A DNA stretch of 12,309 nt from a bacterium (GCA_021794335.1 JAJYQZ010000205.1:1-12309), one strand, 5' to 3'; numbered from the stretch's first letter, positions 1 through 7,007 are shown. Notes: generated from the sequence alone by a model not told the origin. Numbers and translations: made by a program.

Positions 1-655
1 TGGACTGGAAGGAATTAAATATATTAAGCAGTATTACATAGTCGGAGTCTAAAGTAACCGAGGAAATTATTGAAGGCTTTTGAAAAAAATAGCCCTGAAA
101 CAAATCGAAGCCGAGGCTTTTGTAAAATTGGAAGTCTTCGTCCGCTTCTACTTTGGAAGATATTAATTTGGCTCCGAAGCCTTTCAGGAGCATAAGCATT
201 TCCTTTATTTCGGCCTTTGAATATTGCCTGGAATCGAGCTTCACGTAATCCGCCGCTTCCAGAAGGGGTTCCCATGCTTCGTCGTATGCAAAATTATTTA
301 AAGAAATTATAAATCCTTTGTTTTTAAAATCTTTAACGATAGAAACGGCATTATCGTCGATTGTGCTCGTTTCAAGTATTTCAAGCACGATTTTGTCTTT
401 CGGCAGAAGCTCCATCATGCCTCTTTTTAAAATATCGGGAGTTACGTTTATAAATGCCTGTTTATCGCCCATAAGGGTTTTAAGACCCATATCGTAAATA
501 TTTTCCAGCACGTTTGCGGTAGCGCTTAAATTATCCGATACCGATACCCCGGAGGAGTTTTCTTCGGCAGTGCTCCTGAACAGTATTTCGTATCCGAATA
601 TGCTTTTGTCGGCGGTTATAATAGGCTGTCTGCCGATAAAAATAGTTTTATTCAT
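1..655 (-). CDS. EAL-domain protein of the YuxH (EAL-HDOD) type, N-terminal part, cut by the window edge
   Basis: Reading from an ATG at 655 towards position 1 gives 218 codons with no stop, so the C-terminus lies outside the window. The start is supported by an AGGAG ribosome site at about 659-664. The protein opens with FIGRQPI and FGYEILFRS, has AFINVTPDIL, VLEILET, a YVKLDS strand and GYFFQKP, which match the order of motifs in EAL domains of the YuxH family, usually followed by an HDOD domain. Canonical EAL enzymes cleave cyclic di-GMP using Glu and paired Asp residues. Here the EAL signature reads EIL and the usual DDFG segment reads NNFAYD, so the metal-binding acids are missing. I infer a non-catalytic, cyclic di-GMP-sensing or protein-docking role in the cytoplasm. 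The HDOD half is predicted from the family, not seen. Confidence 0.85.
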   Translation of the reverse strand, partial: MNKTIFIGRQPIITADKSIFGYEILFRSTAEENSSGVSVSDNLSATANVLENIYDMGLKTLMGDKQAFINVTPDILKRGMMELLPKDKIVLEILETSTIDDNAVSIVKDFKNKGFIISLNNFAYDEAWEPLLEAADYVKLDSRQYSKAEIKEMLMLLKGFGAKLISSKVEADEDFQFYKSLGFDLFQGYFFQKPSIISSVTLDSDYVILLNIFNSFQS

Positions 656-776
656 GTTCTCCTCCGCTGTATATTATTTTAAACTGCGGCAATTTAAAAC
701 CCCACCTTTTATATTTTTATATAACACCGTTAATTTTTAGTCAATTAAAATCTTTATTAAATGCGCATAAAAATAT

Positions 777-782
777 TATAAT
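777..782 (+). promoter_or_regulatory. Possible -10 box for the small two-gene unit downstream
   Basis: A perfect TATAAT lies about 90 bases before the Cys-rich ORF start. The best -35 at 17-bp spacing (TTATTA, 754-759) is poor. The 210-base gap between the EAL gene and position 871 holds no other gene. It also contains an AT palindrome around 834-849 just before the ribosome site. Which of these matters cannot be told by eye. Confidence 0.3.
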
Positions 783-870
783 AGTTTATCGCAATGCGGA
801 ATCAAATTTCCCGTTAAACAAATAACTATACGTAATAATTATAATTATATAGACAGGAGGCGTAATAATA

Positions 871-1182
871 ATGGAAACAACGAAATTATTCTTTGAGTGC
901 GAAAACTGCGGACAGCCGTTCGATATCGAAATAAACAGCGGAGATTTTAAACCCGCAAAAAAGGGCGGGCGCGAGAAAGGGGGCGATGCGGAGGCGGCGC
1001 GGGAATATATATATGAATTCAAAGGCGAATTTCATTGCTGCGGCAAAAACATAGAAATAAAAATAAGCGTCCTGCAATATCCGACAGGGGCGTATAAAAG
1101 GCACGACGTATATTGCAGGGGATTAAGAAATTTAAGGACGGGCGATAATTTTAATAAAATCATAAACGACGTATGCGCCTAA
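871..1182 (+). CDS. Small Cys-rich (putative zinc-ribbon) protein, unknown function
   Basis: 103 residues. The ATG at 871 is preceded by AGGAGG at about 855-860. A CENC pair (Cys10, Cys13) near the N-terminus and a CC pair (Cys56, Cys57) after a beta-like stretch suggest one zinc ribbon; two more Cys lie at 82 and 102. Between the two halves, residues 27-45 form a Lys/Gly/Glu-rich, low-complexity and locally GC-rich linker, which looks like an inserted loop. No signal peptide or membrane segment is visible, so it is probably cytoplasmic. I do not recognise the family. It is followed after 43 bases by a coiled-coil ORF in the same direction, so the two are probably co-transcribed. Confidence 0.65.
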   Translation: METTKLFFECENCGQPFDIEINSGDFKPAKKGGREKGGDAEAAREYIYEFKGEFHCCGKNIEIKISVLQYPTGAYKRHDVYCRGLRNLRTGDNFNKIINDVCA

Positions 1183-1225
1183 AATATATTAAAATAACCT
1201 AAAAAAACGGGAGGTAGGCGATAAA

Positions 1226-1492
1226 ATGGAAAATGATTTGTCTAAAGAAAAAAATGAATTAGAAAGAGAAAAAGATGATTTAGAAAAGCAGGTCGCAGAA
1301 ATTATCGGCAAGAAAGGAAACGATTTTTTTAATAAATTCAAAAAGGAAATCGAACTCGAAATCGAACTCGCGATTAAGAAATTTGCTTACGAAAAAATAG
1401 AAAAAAAGGAAAAGGAAAGCGATATCGACAATCTCAAAACCGATATTTTATCGTTAAGGGTGTTATTGAAATATGCGAATAAAAATGACTGA
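1226..1492 (+). CDS. Small charged coiled-coil protein, unknown function
   Basis: 88 residues, ATG preceded by GGGAGG about 12 bases upstream. Residues 1-30 are almost entirely Glu/Lys/Asp/Leu heptad-like sequence, and a second helical, charged stretch runs from about 38 to 70. This composition predicts one or two coiled coils and a soluble protein. There is no Cys, no signal peptide and no recognisable domain. It follows the Cys-rich ORF by 43 bases on the same strand, so I infer a two-gene unit; a physical partnership is possible but unsupported. A weak stem (CTGAA/TTCAG) followed by TTTTAT lies right after the stop, near 1490-1516, and may end the transcript. Confidence 0.6.
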   Translation: MENDLSKEKNELEREKDDLEKQVAEIIGKKGNDFFNKFKKEIELEIELAIKKFAYEKIEKKEKESDIDNLKTDILSLRVLLKYANKND

Positions 1493-1528
1493 ACGGCCGG
1501 GAGATTTCAGTTTTATACAAATCTTAAC

Positions 1529-1578
1529 TTGATTTTTCGATTAACTGCCTTTATGCTAAAAGTAAGAAATACTTACTT
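1529..1578 (+). promoter_or_regulatory. Promoter and adjacent dyad in front of the AbrB-type regulator
   Basis: TTGATT (1529-1534), 17 bases, then TATGCT (1552-1557) makes a good sigma70-like promoter. Just downstream, where transcription should begin, AAGTAAG (1560-1566) and CTTACTT (1572-1578) form a perfect 7-bp inverted repeat with a 5-base spacer. A dyad over the start site of a DNA-binding antitoxin-like gene is the expected layout for autorepression. That function is inferred. Confidence 0.5.
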
Positions 1579-1597
1579 GTTTAGGAGGTTTATTATT

Positions 1598-1936
1598 ATG
1601 GAAACTACAAGCATGTCAGTTAAAGGACAGGTGGTCATACCGAATAAAATCAGAAAAGCTTTAGGTTTAAAACCTAATTCTAAGTTGATTATACTTCAGG
1701 ACGGGAGCAATATACTTTTAAAGCCTATAGAAGAACCCAGGATAAATGATTTTAAGAATCTTATCGCAATGGGAGACGAAATTTCCGAAAAATTAAATCT
1801 AAAGCGCAAGGATGTCGGCAGGGTTATAAAGGAAACAAGAGGGGAGCAAGAGCTTTCCCGGAGTGCTGCGAAAGCGAGGCATAGAGATATAAAAGGAACA
1901 AGGAATAAACAAATTTCTGATAATTTCACTATATAA
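1598..1936 (+). CDS. AbrB/MazE-type SpoVT-fold transcriptional regulator or antitoxin
   Basis: 112 residues from the ATG at 1598, chosen because AGGAGG (1583-1588) sits 9 bases before it; the frame stays open further upstream but without a ribosome site. Residues 5-45 (SVKGQVVIPNKIRKALGLKP, then a beta strand ending ILLKPI) match the swapped-hairpin AbrB/MazE DNA-binding domain, with the signature GQVVIP and IRKALGL. Such proteins bind DNA as dimers and are commonly antitoxins or regulators of adjacent genes. The C-terminal half (from about residue 50) is charged and not recognised, and may be a partner-binding tail. The next position, where a PIN or MazF toxin would be expected, holds only a decayed ORF. 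So it is either an orphan antitoxin or a plain regulator. Confidence 0.8.
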   Translation: METTSMSVKGQVVIPNKIRKALGLKPNSKLIILQDGSNILLKPIEEPRINDFKNLIAMGDEISEKLNLKRKDVGRVIKETRGEQELSRSAAKARHRDIKGTRNKQISDNFTI

Positions 1937-1964
1937 ATAATCAAAACTGTAAAAAGGAGCGTTA

Positions 1965-2209
1965 ATGCTAAAAATAGCATAGATATTGACTGCGTTATAT
2001 TTGATTACGAAAAGATTTTTTAAAAAGAAGCGTTTAAATTTGGTTTAAAAGTTTTAGTTAAACATATAAAAATTTACAATATAGCAGACGGATACGAAAT
2101 TACGTCAGAAATGGTCTTCCTGGTCAATTCAAATATAGATTTTTCCGATGTGGATACTTTCGATGAAGTCCAAAACTTAAAGCATTATATTGAAAAATTA
2201 AATATTTGA
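1965..2209 (+). pseudogene. Decayed ORF downstream of the AbrB-type gene
   Basis: AGGAG at about 1955 is followed by an ATG at 1965 that stops after five codons. One extra base in the A-run at 1969-1973 would instead give a frame reading NSIDIDCVIFDYEKIF, ending at TAA 2021-2023. The same frame then continues open for 61 codons (2024-2206) to TGA 2207-2209, with coding-like sequence such as DGYEITSEMVFLVNS. The pattern suggests one gene of about 80 residues with a frameshift and a nonsense change. The IDCVIFDYE stretch faintly recalls the first strand of some NUDIX proteins, but the rest does not fit. No function can be assigned. It lies 28 bases after the AbrB-type stop, in the position of a partner gene. 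Confidence 0.4.
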
Positions 2210-2306
2210 ATTTAAATAATAATTTGTGTTATATATATTATATAATTTAAATAAATTTAACAAATAAAATATTTAAAAATTAACAGGCGGATAAAATAAT
2301 AAATTT

Positions 2307-3431
2307 ATGAAAACTTTTAATTTTATAGATTTCATAACAAATAAGATATTGATTTTATTATTTTTATCCGCCGCTATTGTTTCTATAAGCGGTTGTGCAT
2401 ATGCCCCGTTATACTCTAACGCCTCTATACCTAATAATAATTCCAGTAAAGTTAAATACAAAATTGCTATAAAAAAGCAAAATATTAAGTTCTCATATAG
2501 CTTATTAACAGGAACTCCACTTTCTAAAAAAGAAGTTGAAATCTATAAATGTTTAGGAATAGAGATTCATAAAATAATTAATAATGCAGGAACTTTGTTT
2601 GTAAATAAAAAACCTGAAAAACCTAACATTATTTATATCCACGATTATAGAAAAGCTTATACTTGGGCGGTAGTTAACCCAGTCGGAATTTTAATGCCTA
2701 TTTCCGCACTTTTTATAAGCGAACCGTTTAATGCCAGATTTGAAGCGGATGCATTAATTAACGGTAAAGAATATGCTATTATGGCAAAAGGCTCCAGTAC
2801 TCAAAAATTAGTCTCACCCAATCCCAAAAAAATTTTAAGGAAAGTCTGCGGAAATTTTGTATTCAAACTTAAAAAGCTTATAACAAATAAAGATAATAAA
2901 GATAGAGTATACGCAAAGCAAATCAATAAAAATAAACAAAGTTATATACCTAATAAAATAATCTTTTATTCTTCCAAAAATAATAGTTTATCGCCAATTT
3001 ATGCTGATAACGATCCTAATTTTAAGAAATTTGCCTTATATGTTTATAAAACTAGCAGTCCATATATTTATTCAAACGAAAAATACATATATAATGCCAT
3101 ACCAGTTACTTCTACTCTATCGGGCTGTCGGATAATAAGCGTTATAAGAAAAATAAACGGCAATTCAAAACATAATCAACGGAATATCGAAAACTATAAA
3201 ATATGCAGAGGTAATATTTTTGAAACCGAAAGCTCAAATATTTCGGATTGGGACATATTGCCTGAAAATATAAAACCTATTATGAATGAAGTTTATAATG
3301 AGACTCGTGAATACGGAAAAGCAAGCGCAAATTATAAAGGATATACTATAATAGGTAAAGCGGATGTTAAAGGCAAATCCGTTAATTTATACGTTTTAAA
3401 AGGTATACGGCTTGAATCGATTATAAAATAA
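2307..3431 (+). CDS. Large predicted lipoprotein, unknown function
   Basis: 374 residues. A basic/hydrophobic N-terminus (residues 1-29) ends in SISGC, a lipobox with Cys30 as the lipidated residue, so the protein is probably membrane-anchored on the periplasmic side. A second short hydrophobic stretch at about residues 120-140 (VVNPVGILMPISALFI) could be buried or amphipathic. The rest is Lys/Asn/Ile-rich and predicted mixed alpha/beta. I recognise no domain. The start has only a weak AGGCGG about 17 bases upstream; a TATAAT at 2241-2246 in the AT-rich gap before it is a possible -10 box. Its stop runs into a hairpin with a T-run, so it is likely transcribed alone. Confidence 0.75.
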   Translation: MKTFNFIDFITNKILILLFLSAAIVSISGCAYAPLYSNASIPNNNSSKVKYKIAIKKQNIKFSYSLLTGTPLSKKEVEIYKCLGIEIHKIINNAGTLFVNKKPEKPNIIYIHDYRKAYTWAVVNPVGILMPISALFISEPFNARFEADALINGKEYAIMAKGSSTQKLVSPNPKKILRKVCGNFVFKLKKLITNKDNKDRVYAKQINKNKQSYIPNKIIFYSSKNNSLSPIYADNDPNFKKFALYVYKTSSPYIYSNEKYIYNAIPVTSTLSGCRIISVIRKINGNSKHNQRNIENYKICRGNIFETESSNISDWDILPENIKPIMNEVYNETREYGKASANYKGYTIIGKADVKGKSVNLYVLKGIRLESIIK

Positions 3432-3478
3432 GAAGAATATAAATTTATTTGATATGGTCCGGCTTATTTTATTTTTTT
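3424..3478 (+). terminator. Likely intrinsic terminator after the lipoprotein gene
   Basis: TAAAATAAG (3424-3432, overlapping the stop codon) pairs perfectly with CTTATTTTA (3463-3471) and is followed by seven T (3472-3478). The stem is AT-rich and the loop is about 30 bases, so strength is uncertain. Confidence 0.45.
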
Positions 3479-3489
3479 AAAAAATTATC

Positions 3490-3519
3490 TTGAATAAAAA
3501 TATAAAATTTTAATATTAA
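3490..3519 (+). promoter_or_regulatory. Possible promoter for the beta-barrel-like gene
   Basis: TTGAAT (3490-3495), 18 bases, then TATTAA (3514-3519), about 60 bases before the ATG at 3581. Matches to consensus are moderate and the region is AT-rich, so chance matches are possible. Confidence 0.35.
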
Positions 3520-3580
3520 TACCATTCATCGACAATCTATTTTAATTAATTTTTAATATCTTTTTAAGGAGGATGAACTG

Positions 3581-4588
3581 ATGAAAAAATATTTAGTTAT
3601 AGTTATCGCCATATTTATGCTAGGTTCTGTTAATGTCTATGCGCAAACAATGTCAAAATATGGATATCCTGAAGGTTATAAGCCAAAATCTACCTCTATT
3701 TCTAAACCAATTATTTCTCATGCTAATATAAAGAAATCTAAAAATTATTCTGTTGATTTAATAATTAAATCAGTTAATATTTATTATGAAAATGATTATT
3801 TTCATTATGGAGAATACACGCCTAATTTGCCTGGTTTTTATTCTGCATCGCAACCGGCAGGTTCATATCTTGACGGCGAGCATATAGGATTTCATGGTTG
3901 GGGAATATCTTTTCAAAACATTTTAACTAAACAAATACCGATATGGTATAAAGCAAGTTATTCTTATCTTCCAGGTTCAGGTACATACGACGAGCCAACC
4001 GGACTTACGAATATATCTCACTCATCAAATATGACAAGATACGGTTTCAGATTAGGTTATGTATTTCATATAGGCAATAGAATAGCTTTAATTCCTAATT
4101 TCGGCTATCAATGGGTAAATTGGCACAGAAATTTGCCTTTTAACGGCTCAACATATTATCATTTAAATTACTATATGCTAGGATTAAAAGCTTATTATAT
4201 CCCGCCCGTATTAAATAACAAATTATGGATTGAAGGTGAAGGTTATTATCTTAATGGAATAAACGATATAGTAAACGGAACAGCTCCTACTCAATATGAT
4301 TATACTTATATAGTAACATCTGACAATACAACCCATTTTATTATGGCGCCTAAAGCAGGTTATATCTTTGGATTTAAAATAGGATATCAATTATATAAAA
4401 TAGATAATTTATCAATTAATCCATATATCGGTATAAGGTATGAACAAAATAAAATGGGAAGGTCTAACATAAATAATATATATTATACAGATTTATTTAA
4501 TGGCGTAACTTTTCCGGAACAATATGTCGAGCCATCAGATCAATATAATCAGATATTCTTACAATTCGGTTTAAAATTCGGATTTTAA
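3581..4588 (+). CDS. Predicted outer-membrane beta-barrel protein
   Basis: 335 residues, ATG preceded by AAGGAGG with good spacing. Residues 1-21 are a classical signal peptide ending VYA, cleaved before Gln22. The mature part is rich in Tyr, Gly, Asn and Ser with alternating strand patterns (for example residues 145-175 and 245-275). The last strand reads FLQFGLKFGF, ending in Phe, which is the signal read by the BAM machinery in outer-membrane proteins. I infer a small barrel of 8-12 strands. No family, ligand or transport role can be named from sequence. It is preceded by a terminator and its own possible promoter, and followed by a long hairpin, so it looks monocistronic. Confidence 0.75.
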   Translation: MKKYLVIVIAIFMLGSVNVYAQTMSKYGYPEGYKPKSTSISKPIISHANIKKSKNYSVDLIIKSVNIYYENDYFHYGEYTPNLPGFYSASQPAGSYLDGEHIGFHGWGISFQNILTKQIPIWYKASYSYLPGSGTYDEPTGLTNISHSSNMTRYGFRLGYVFHIGNRIALIPNFGYQWVNWHRNLPFNGSTYYHLNYYMLGLKAYYIPPVLNNKLWIEGEGYYLNGINDIVNGTAPTQYDYTYIVTSDNTTHFIMAPKAGYIFGFKIGYQLYKIDNLSINPYIGIRYEQNKMGRSNINNIYYTDLFNGVTFPEQYVEPSDQYNQIFLQFGLKFGF

Positions 4589-4658
4589 CTAATATTAGCC
4601 TTATTTAGAAAGTTATTAAAATTTTTTATACTGAGATTTATACTATATAGAATGTTAT

Positions 4659-4692
4659 TTTTTTATACATTATAGATATAATGTATAAAAAA
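4659..4692. terminator. Perfect 16-bp AT hairpin, probable bidirectional terminator
   Basis: A T-run plus ATACATTATA (4659-4674) pairs perfectly with TATAATGTAT plus an A-run (4677-4692), with a two-base loop. The hairpin is flanked by T on one strand and by T on the other when read in reverse, so it could stop transcription from both sides. Nearly every pair is A-T, which weakens the case. It lies between the barrel gene and the integrated element. Confidence 0.5.
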
Positions 4693-4936
4693 TACCGCTA
4701 AAATAAATAAAATGGTAAAGAAAAAATACAAAATTTTCTTTAATTTTATACTCTTTCTATAAATTTCGTATAATTCTTTTTGTAAGGTTGATAAACCTTT
4801 TAAACCCAGCGACCGCGCCGAGAAAAATCTTTTTTTGAACAATTCAAAATCGATAGTGATAAGCGGCTTGTGACTAAAAAAGTGTGACAGTTGAGCATAA
4901 CGACAGATTTGCGAACCGTGCAAACCCTTATTAATA
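4693..4936. other. Chromosomal spacer left of the element, no supported gene
   Basis: This is the sequence that would follow the tRNA-Val gene in an uninterrupted chromosome. It contains a short inverted repeat, TTTGC (4908-4912) with GCAAA (4920-4924). An open minus-strand frame ends in a hydrophobic stretch but has no credible start or ribosome site. I see nothing else in it. Confidence 0.4.
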
Positions 4937-4986
4937 CTGGTAGGCACGGGCGGTCTCGAACCGCCGACCCCTACCGTGTCAAGGTA
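4937..4986. repeat. attL: orphan 3' fragment of tRNA-Val
   Basis: All 50 bases match 12188-12237. They correspond to tRNA nucleotides 28-76 (anticodon arm through CCA) plus one flanking base. At 4987 the match ends (TATA here, GTGC in the real tRNA), so there is no 5' half and no functional tRNA here. Confidence 0.92.
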
Positions 4987-5076
4987 TATAAATCAGTGGT
5001 ATAAAAATCCTTCCAAATCAATACTTTCAAGACTTTGCGGGTTTCCATTTCAAAATTTTTCTTGCCTTTTTAGTCC

Positions 5077-5095
5077 GTAAAATGCTATATTTTAC
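5077..5095. promoter_or_regulatory. Short dyad between attL and the integrase
   Basis: GTAAAAT (5077-5083) and ATTTTAC (5089-5095) form a perfect 7-bp inverted repeat. It lies 46 bases upstream of the integrase start. It could be an operator of the integrase gene or a recombination-factor site. The 4987-5076 stretch holds nothing else that I can support. Confidence 0.35.
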
Positions 5096-5111
5096 CGTAT
5101 CGTATTTTTAT

Positions 5112-5135
5112 TTTTTGCACAAAATAGGGCACAGT
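5112..5135 (+). repeat. Left copy of the 24-nt terminal repeat (putative integrase arm site)
   Basis: Matches 12119-12142 at 23 of 24 positions, in the same orientation (the mismatch is A5123 against T12130). Each copy contains GCACA twice, 12 bases apart. A repeat just inside both att sites fits arm-type binding sites for the N-terminal domain of a tyrosine integrase. The copy here ends five bases before the integrase ATG, so integrase binding could also repress its own gene. Confidence 0.7.
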
Positions 5136-5140
5136 ATTTT

Positions 5141-6184
5141 ATGGCGTATATTTATCAGAGAGGCAATCTTTATTGGTATCGAGTCAGGCTCGAAGGCAAC
5201 GAATACCGCGGCTCTACTAAAACCGACAATAAAAAACTTGCCCAGCAAATAGCAAATACAATCGAAGCCGACTTGGTCCGGAAAAAATTCAGCATGCCGG
5301 TTAAAAATAATTATACATTTTTGACCGCCTGGGAGCAATATTTTAATTCTTTAAGTAATTCAAAAGGAACGGTCGAAGTTAAAGGGTGGATTTCTAAACA
5401 TTTTATTCCCGCCTTTAAGGATAAAAACATCGCGGAAATTACGCAGTCCGATATTAAGGATTATCAGCTAAAAAGAAAAATAGAAATTATGGCAATGCCG
5501 AAAAATATCGGAAAAAGAGAATCTGAAATATCTTTTGCGTATTTAAATAAGGAAATTTTAATTCTTTCCAATTTCTTTAATTTTTATATTGATAAAGGGC
5601 TCATAGAAAAGAATCCGGTAAGCGGCGTTAAAAAACTAAATGAATTATCCCGTCTTAAAACCCTTTCCGATTCCGACATCGAGAAACTCATCGCCGGCGC
5701 CACAAATAAATTAACCCGGGACTTAATAACTTTCTTAATCCTTTCAGGTTGCCGTAAAGGCGAAGCCCTAAATCTCAAATGAGACGACGTGGACTTGCAG
5801 AACGACGTAATAGCTATTAAAGGAACCAAGACTAAATACGACAGATATATTCCGATAAGCAAGCCCTTAAAAGAGCTTTTAGGCGGTATTGAAAAATATC
5901 AGGATTGTTTATACGTATTTAACAAAAACGGGGCTAAATTAGGCGATTTTAAGAAGTCTTTCCATACCGCCTGCAAAAATGCGGGATTTAAGGATATGCA
6001 CATTCACGATTTAAGGCACGTATTTGCAAGTAAAATGGTAAAAGACGGGGTTTCGCTATATATAACTGGGGAGCTTCTGGGACACAGGACGACGCAGATG
6101 ACGAAAAGATATTCGCATTTAGTCCCAAGCACTTTACGCAAGGCCGTTGACGACGTATGGAATAAGACGAAAGAAAAAGGTTAA
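5141..6184 (+). pseudogene. Tyrosine recombinase/integrase, interrupted by an in-frame TGA
   Basis: 347 codons in one frame with a single internal stop, TGA at 5780-5782 (codon 214). Residues 1-50 form a short arm-binding domain (YQRGNLYWYRVRL), 63-170 the SAM-like core-binding domain, and 170-340 the catalytic domain. All catalytic residues are present: Arg205 (SGCRKGEAL), Lys230 (KGTKTK), His289 and Arg292 (HDLRH), His315 (LLGHR) and nucleophile Tyr324 (KRYSHL). The stop falls where relatives usually have Trp (LKWDDVDL), so TGG to TGA is the likely lesion. Other genes here use TGA as stop and TGG as Trp, so recoding is unlikely. An internal GTG (5789) gives a 131-residue catalytic fragment lacking Arg205. 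There is no strong ribosome site before the ATG. A sequencing error is the main alternative. Confidence 0.9.
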
Positions 6185-6230
6185 TGGTTTTATACCTATA
6201 ATGAAAAAACAAATTCAAGACGTAGAATTT

Positions 6231-6309
6231 GTAACAAATTATGTTACGCCGTAACGTATTGCTTTACGTTAGTAACGTAATTTGTTACATTCGTAACGTA
6301 TTTTTTTAC
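6231..6309. repeat. Array of four 17-bp dyads, GTAAC-N7-GTTAC/TTTAC
   Basis: Four units start at 6231, 6251, 6272 and 6293, that is 20, 21 and 21 bases apart. Each has GTAAC, exactly seven bases, then GTTAC (units 1 and 3) or TTTAC (units 2 and 4). In units 2-4 the left arm extends to GTAACGTA. The spacing of about two helical turns places all units on one face of DNA, as for cooperative protein binding. A partial fifth motif (TATTACG) follows at about 6312-6318. This stretch between the integrase and the next gene (6185-6417) holds no ORF. Confidence 0.8.
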
Positions 6310-6320
6310 GGTATTACGTC

Positions 6321-6359
6321 GAGAAAGCGGTTGACGACGTGCGGAATAAAAACGGTTAA
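6321..6359 (+). pseudogene. Duplicated remnant of the integrase 3' end
   Basis: Codons 6321-6359 read EKAVDDVRNKNG and stop, matching the true integrase end RKAVDDVWNKTKEKG. Similarity continues beyond the stop codon (GGTTAATG, then TTTTATA), so this is duplicated DNA, not just a related gene. The copy has lost nine coding bases, and the Trp codon reads CGG. Together with 6142-6192 it flanks the dyad array as a direct repeat. Confidence 0.75.
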
Positions 6360-6417
6360 TGTTTTATAGTCTGCCCGACAGTTTCAAAGCTTTAAAGCGA
6401 AAATTTGAAAGGATTTT

Positions 6418-6819
6418 TTAAGGTTTGGTCAGGCTAAAAGCGGATTTTTTATAATTAACGGTGAGAATAAAGTTACTTAGAAAACTTTTAACTCCTAATA
6501 ATACGACATGCAAGTTTGGCATAAAATCTATTAATACGTCGTTAATTTCTATGTTGTTGGTTTTAAAGCATAATGTATGCGCATATGCAGTAGTTATGCC
6601 GTTGCCGGTGCTTATTGTTTTACGGATACCGGCTTGTAAATTATGACCAAGTAGCGGAGCGTATTCAGCTGGAATCGCGCATTCATCGGCGCCGGTATCG
6701 ATTAAGCCGTATACTTTAATCGATAATTTTGTATGCGGATTATGAATTGTAACCGGCAACCAGGGTCTTGCTATATCGTTATCGTTAAATTTTGTAAAAG
6801 GAATATAGGCGGAAGTCAT
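6418..6819 (-). CDS. Retropepsin-like aspartic protease family protein
   Basis: 133 residues. The segment GLIDTGADECAIP (residues 38-50) contains the D-T-G catalytic triad with Asp41, flanked by hydrophobic strands as in clan AA single-domain aspartyl proteases. The late strand HVVLLGVKSFLSNF (residues 104-117) supplies the conserved LLG that packs against the active site. Family members act as homodimers; bacterial ones are mostly uncharacterised. No signal peptide, so it is cytoplasmic. The ATG (6817-6819) shares one base with the stop of the upstream DUF5678-like gene (TGATG) and has no ribosome site of its own, which points to translational coupling. Such paired small genes are common in bacterial genomes; a toxin-antitoxin or stress role would be a guess. 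Confidence 0.8.
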   Translation of the reverse strand: MTSAYIPFTKFNDNDIARPWLPVTIHNPHTKLSIKVYGLIDTGADECAIPAEYAPLLGHNLQAGIRKTISTGNGITTAYAHTLCFKTNNIEINDVLIDFMPNLHVVLLGVKSFLSNFILTVNYKKSAFSLTKP

Positions 6820-7007
6820 CAGTAAATCTGCACCATATCCTTAGTAGGAATATATGTAATGACGGGTTCTTTATATCCTTCCCGTTGCGCTTCATCGTAA
6901 GCTTCTTTAGGACTGTCGCCGAAACCGATTACGGTAGAATCTTCAAAACTTTTCAACGCCACGTATTTTCCGGCAAGGTCGTTATTTTTTATTAGAACTT
7001 GGATCAT
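6819..7007 (-). CDS. DUF5678-like small protein
   Basis: 62 residues. The pattern LAGKYVALKS, a GFGDSPKEAYDEAQREG helix and a final PVITYIPT strand match the small beta-beta-alpha-beta proteins annotated as DUF5678, whose function is unknown. The start ATG at 7007 has GAGAGG about six bases upstream and a promoter 40 bases further. It is the first gene of a tightly coupled pair, ending in TGATG where the retropepsin-like gene begins. I infer that the two products work together, possibly as a substrate or adaptor and a protease, but the sequence does not show this directly. Confidence 0.75.
   Translation of the reverse strand: MIQVLIKNNDLAGKYVALKSFEDSTVIGFGDSPKEAYDEAQREGYKEPVITYIPTKDMVQIY

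Noticed and set aside
24..275. Minus-strand frame of 83 codons
   Set aside because: It overlaps the EAL gene in another frame and has no domain or ribosome site.
4663..4947. Open minus-strand frame of 94 codons starting inside attL and ending in a hydrophobic stretch
   Set aside because: Its only start lies in the tRNA fragment, it has no ribosome site, and its last codons are formed by the 16-bp hairpin at 4659-4692. It reads like a chance frame across the junction.
5780..5782. TGA as a Trp or selenocysteine codon
   Set aside because: Other genes in the window use TGG for Trp and TGA as stop, and no selenocysteine-type stem-loop is apparent after the codon. Integrases are not selenoproteins.
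6231..6309. CRISPR array or integron attC site
   Set aside because: Units are 17 bp with only 3-4 bases between them, not repeats with 30-bp spacers. The GTAAC/GTTAC arms lack the attC core layout, and no cas or integron integrase genes are near.
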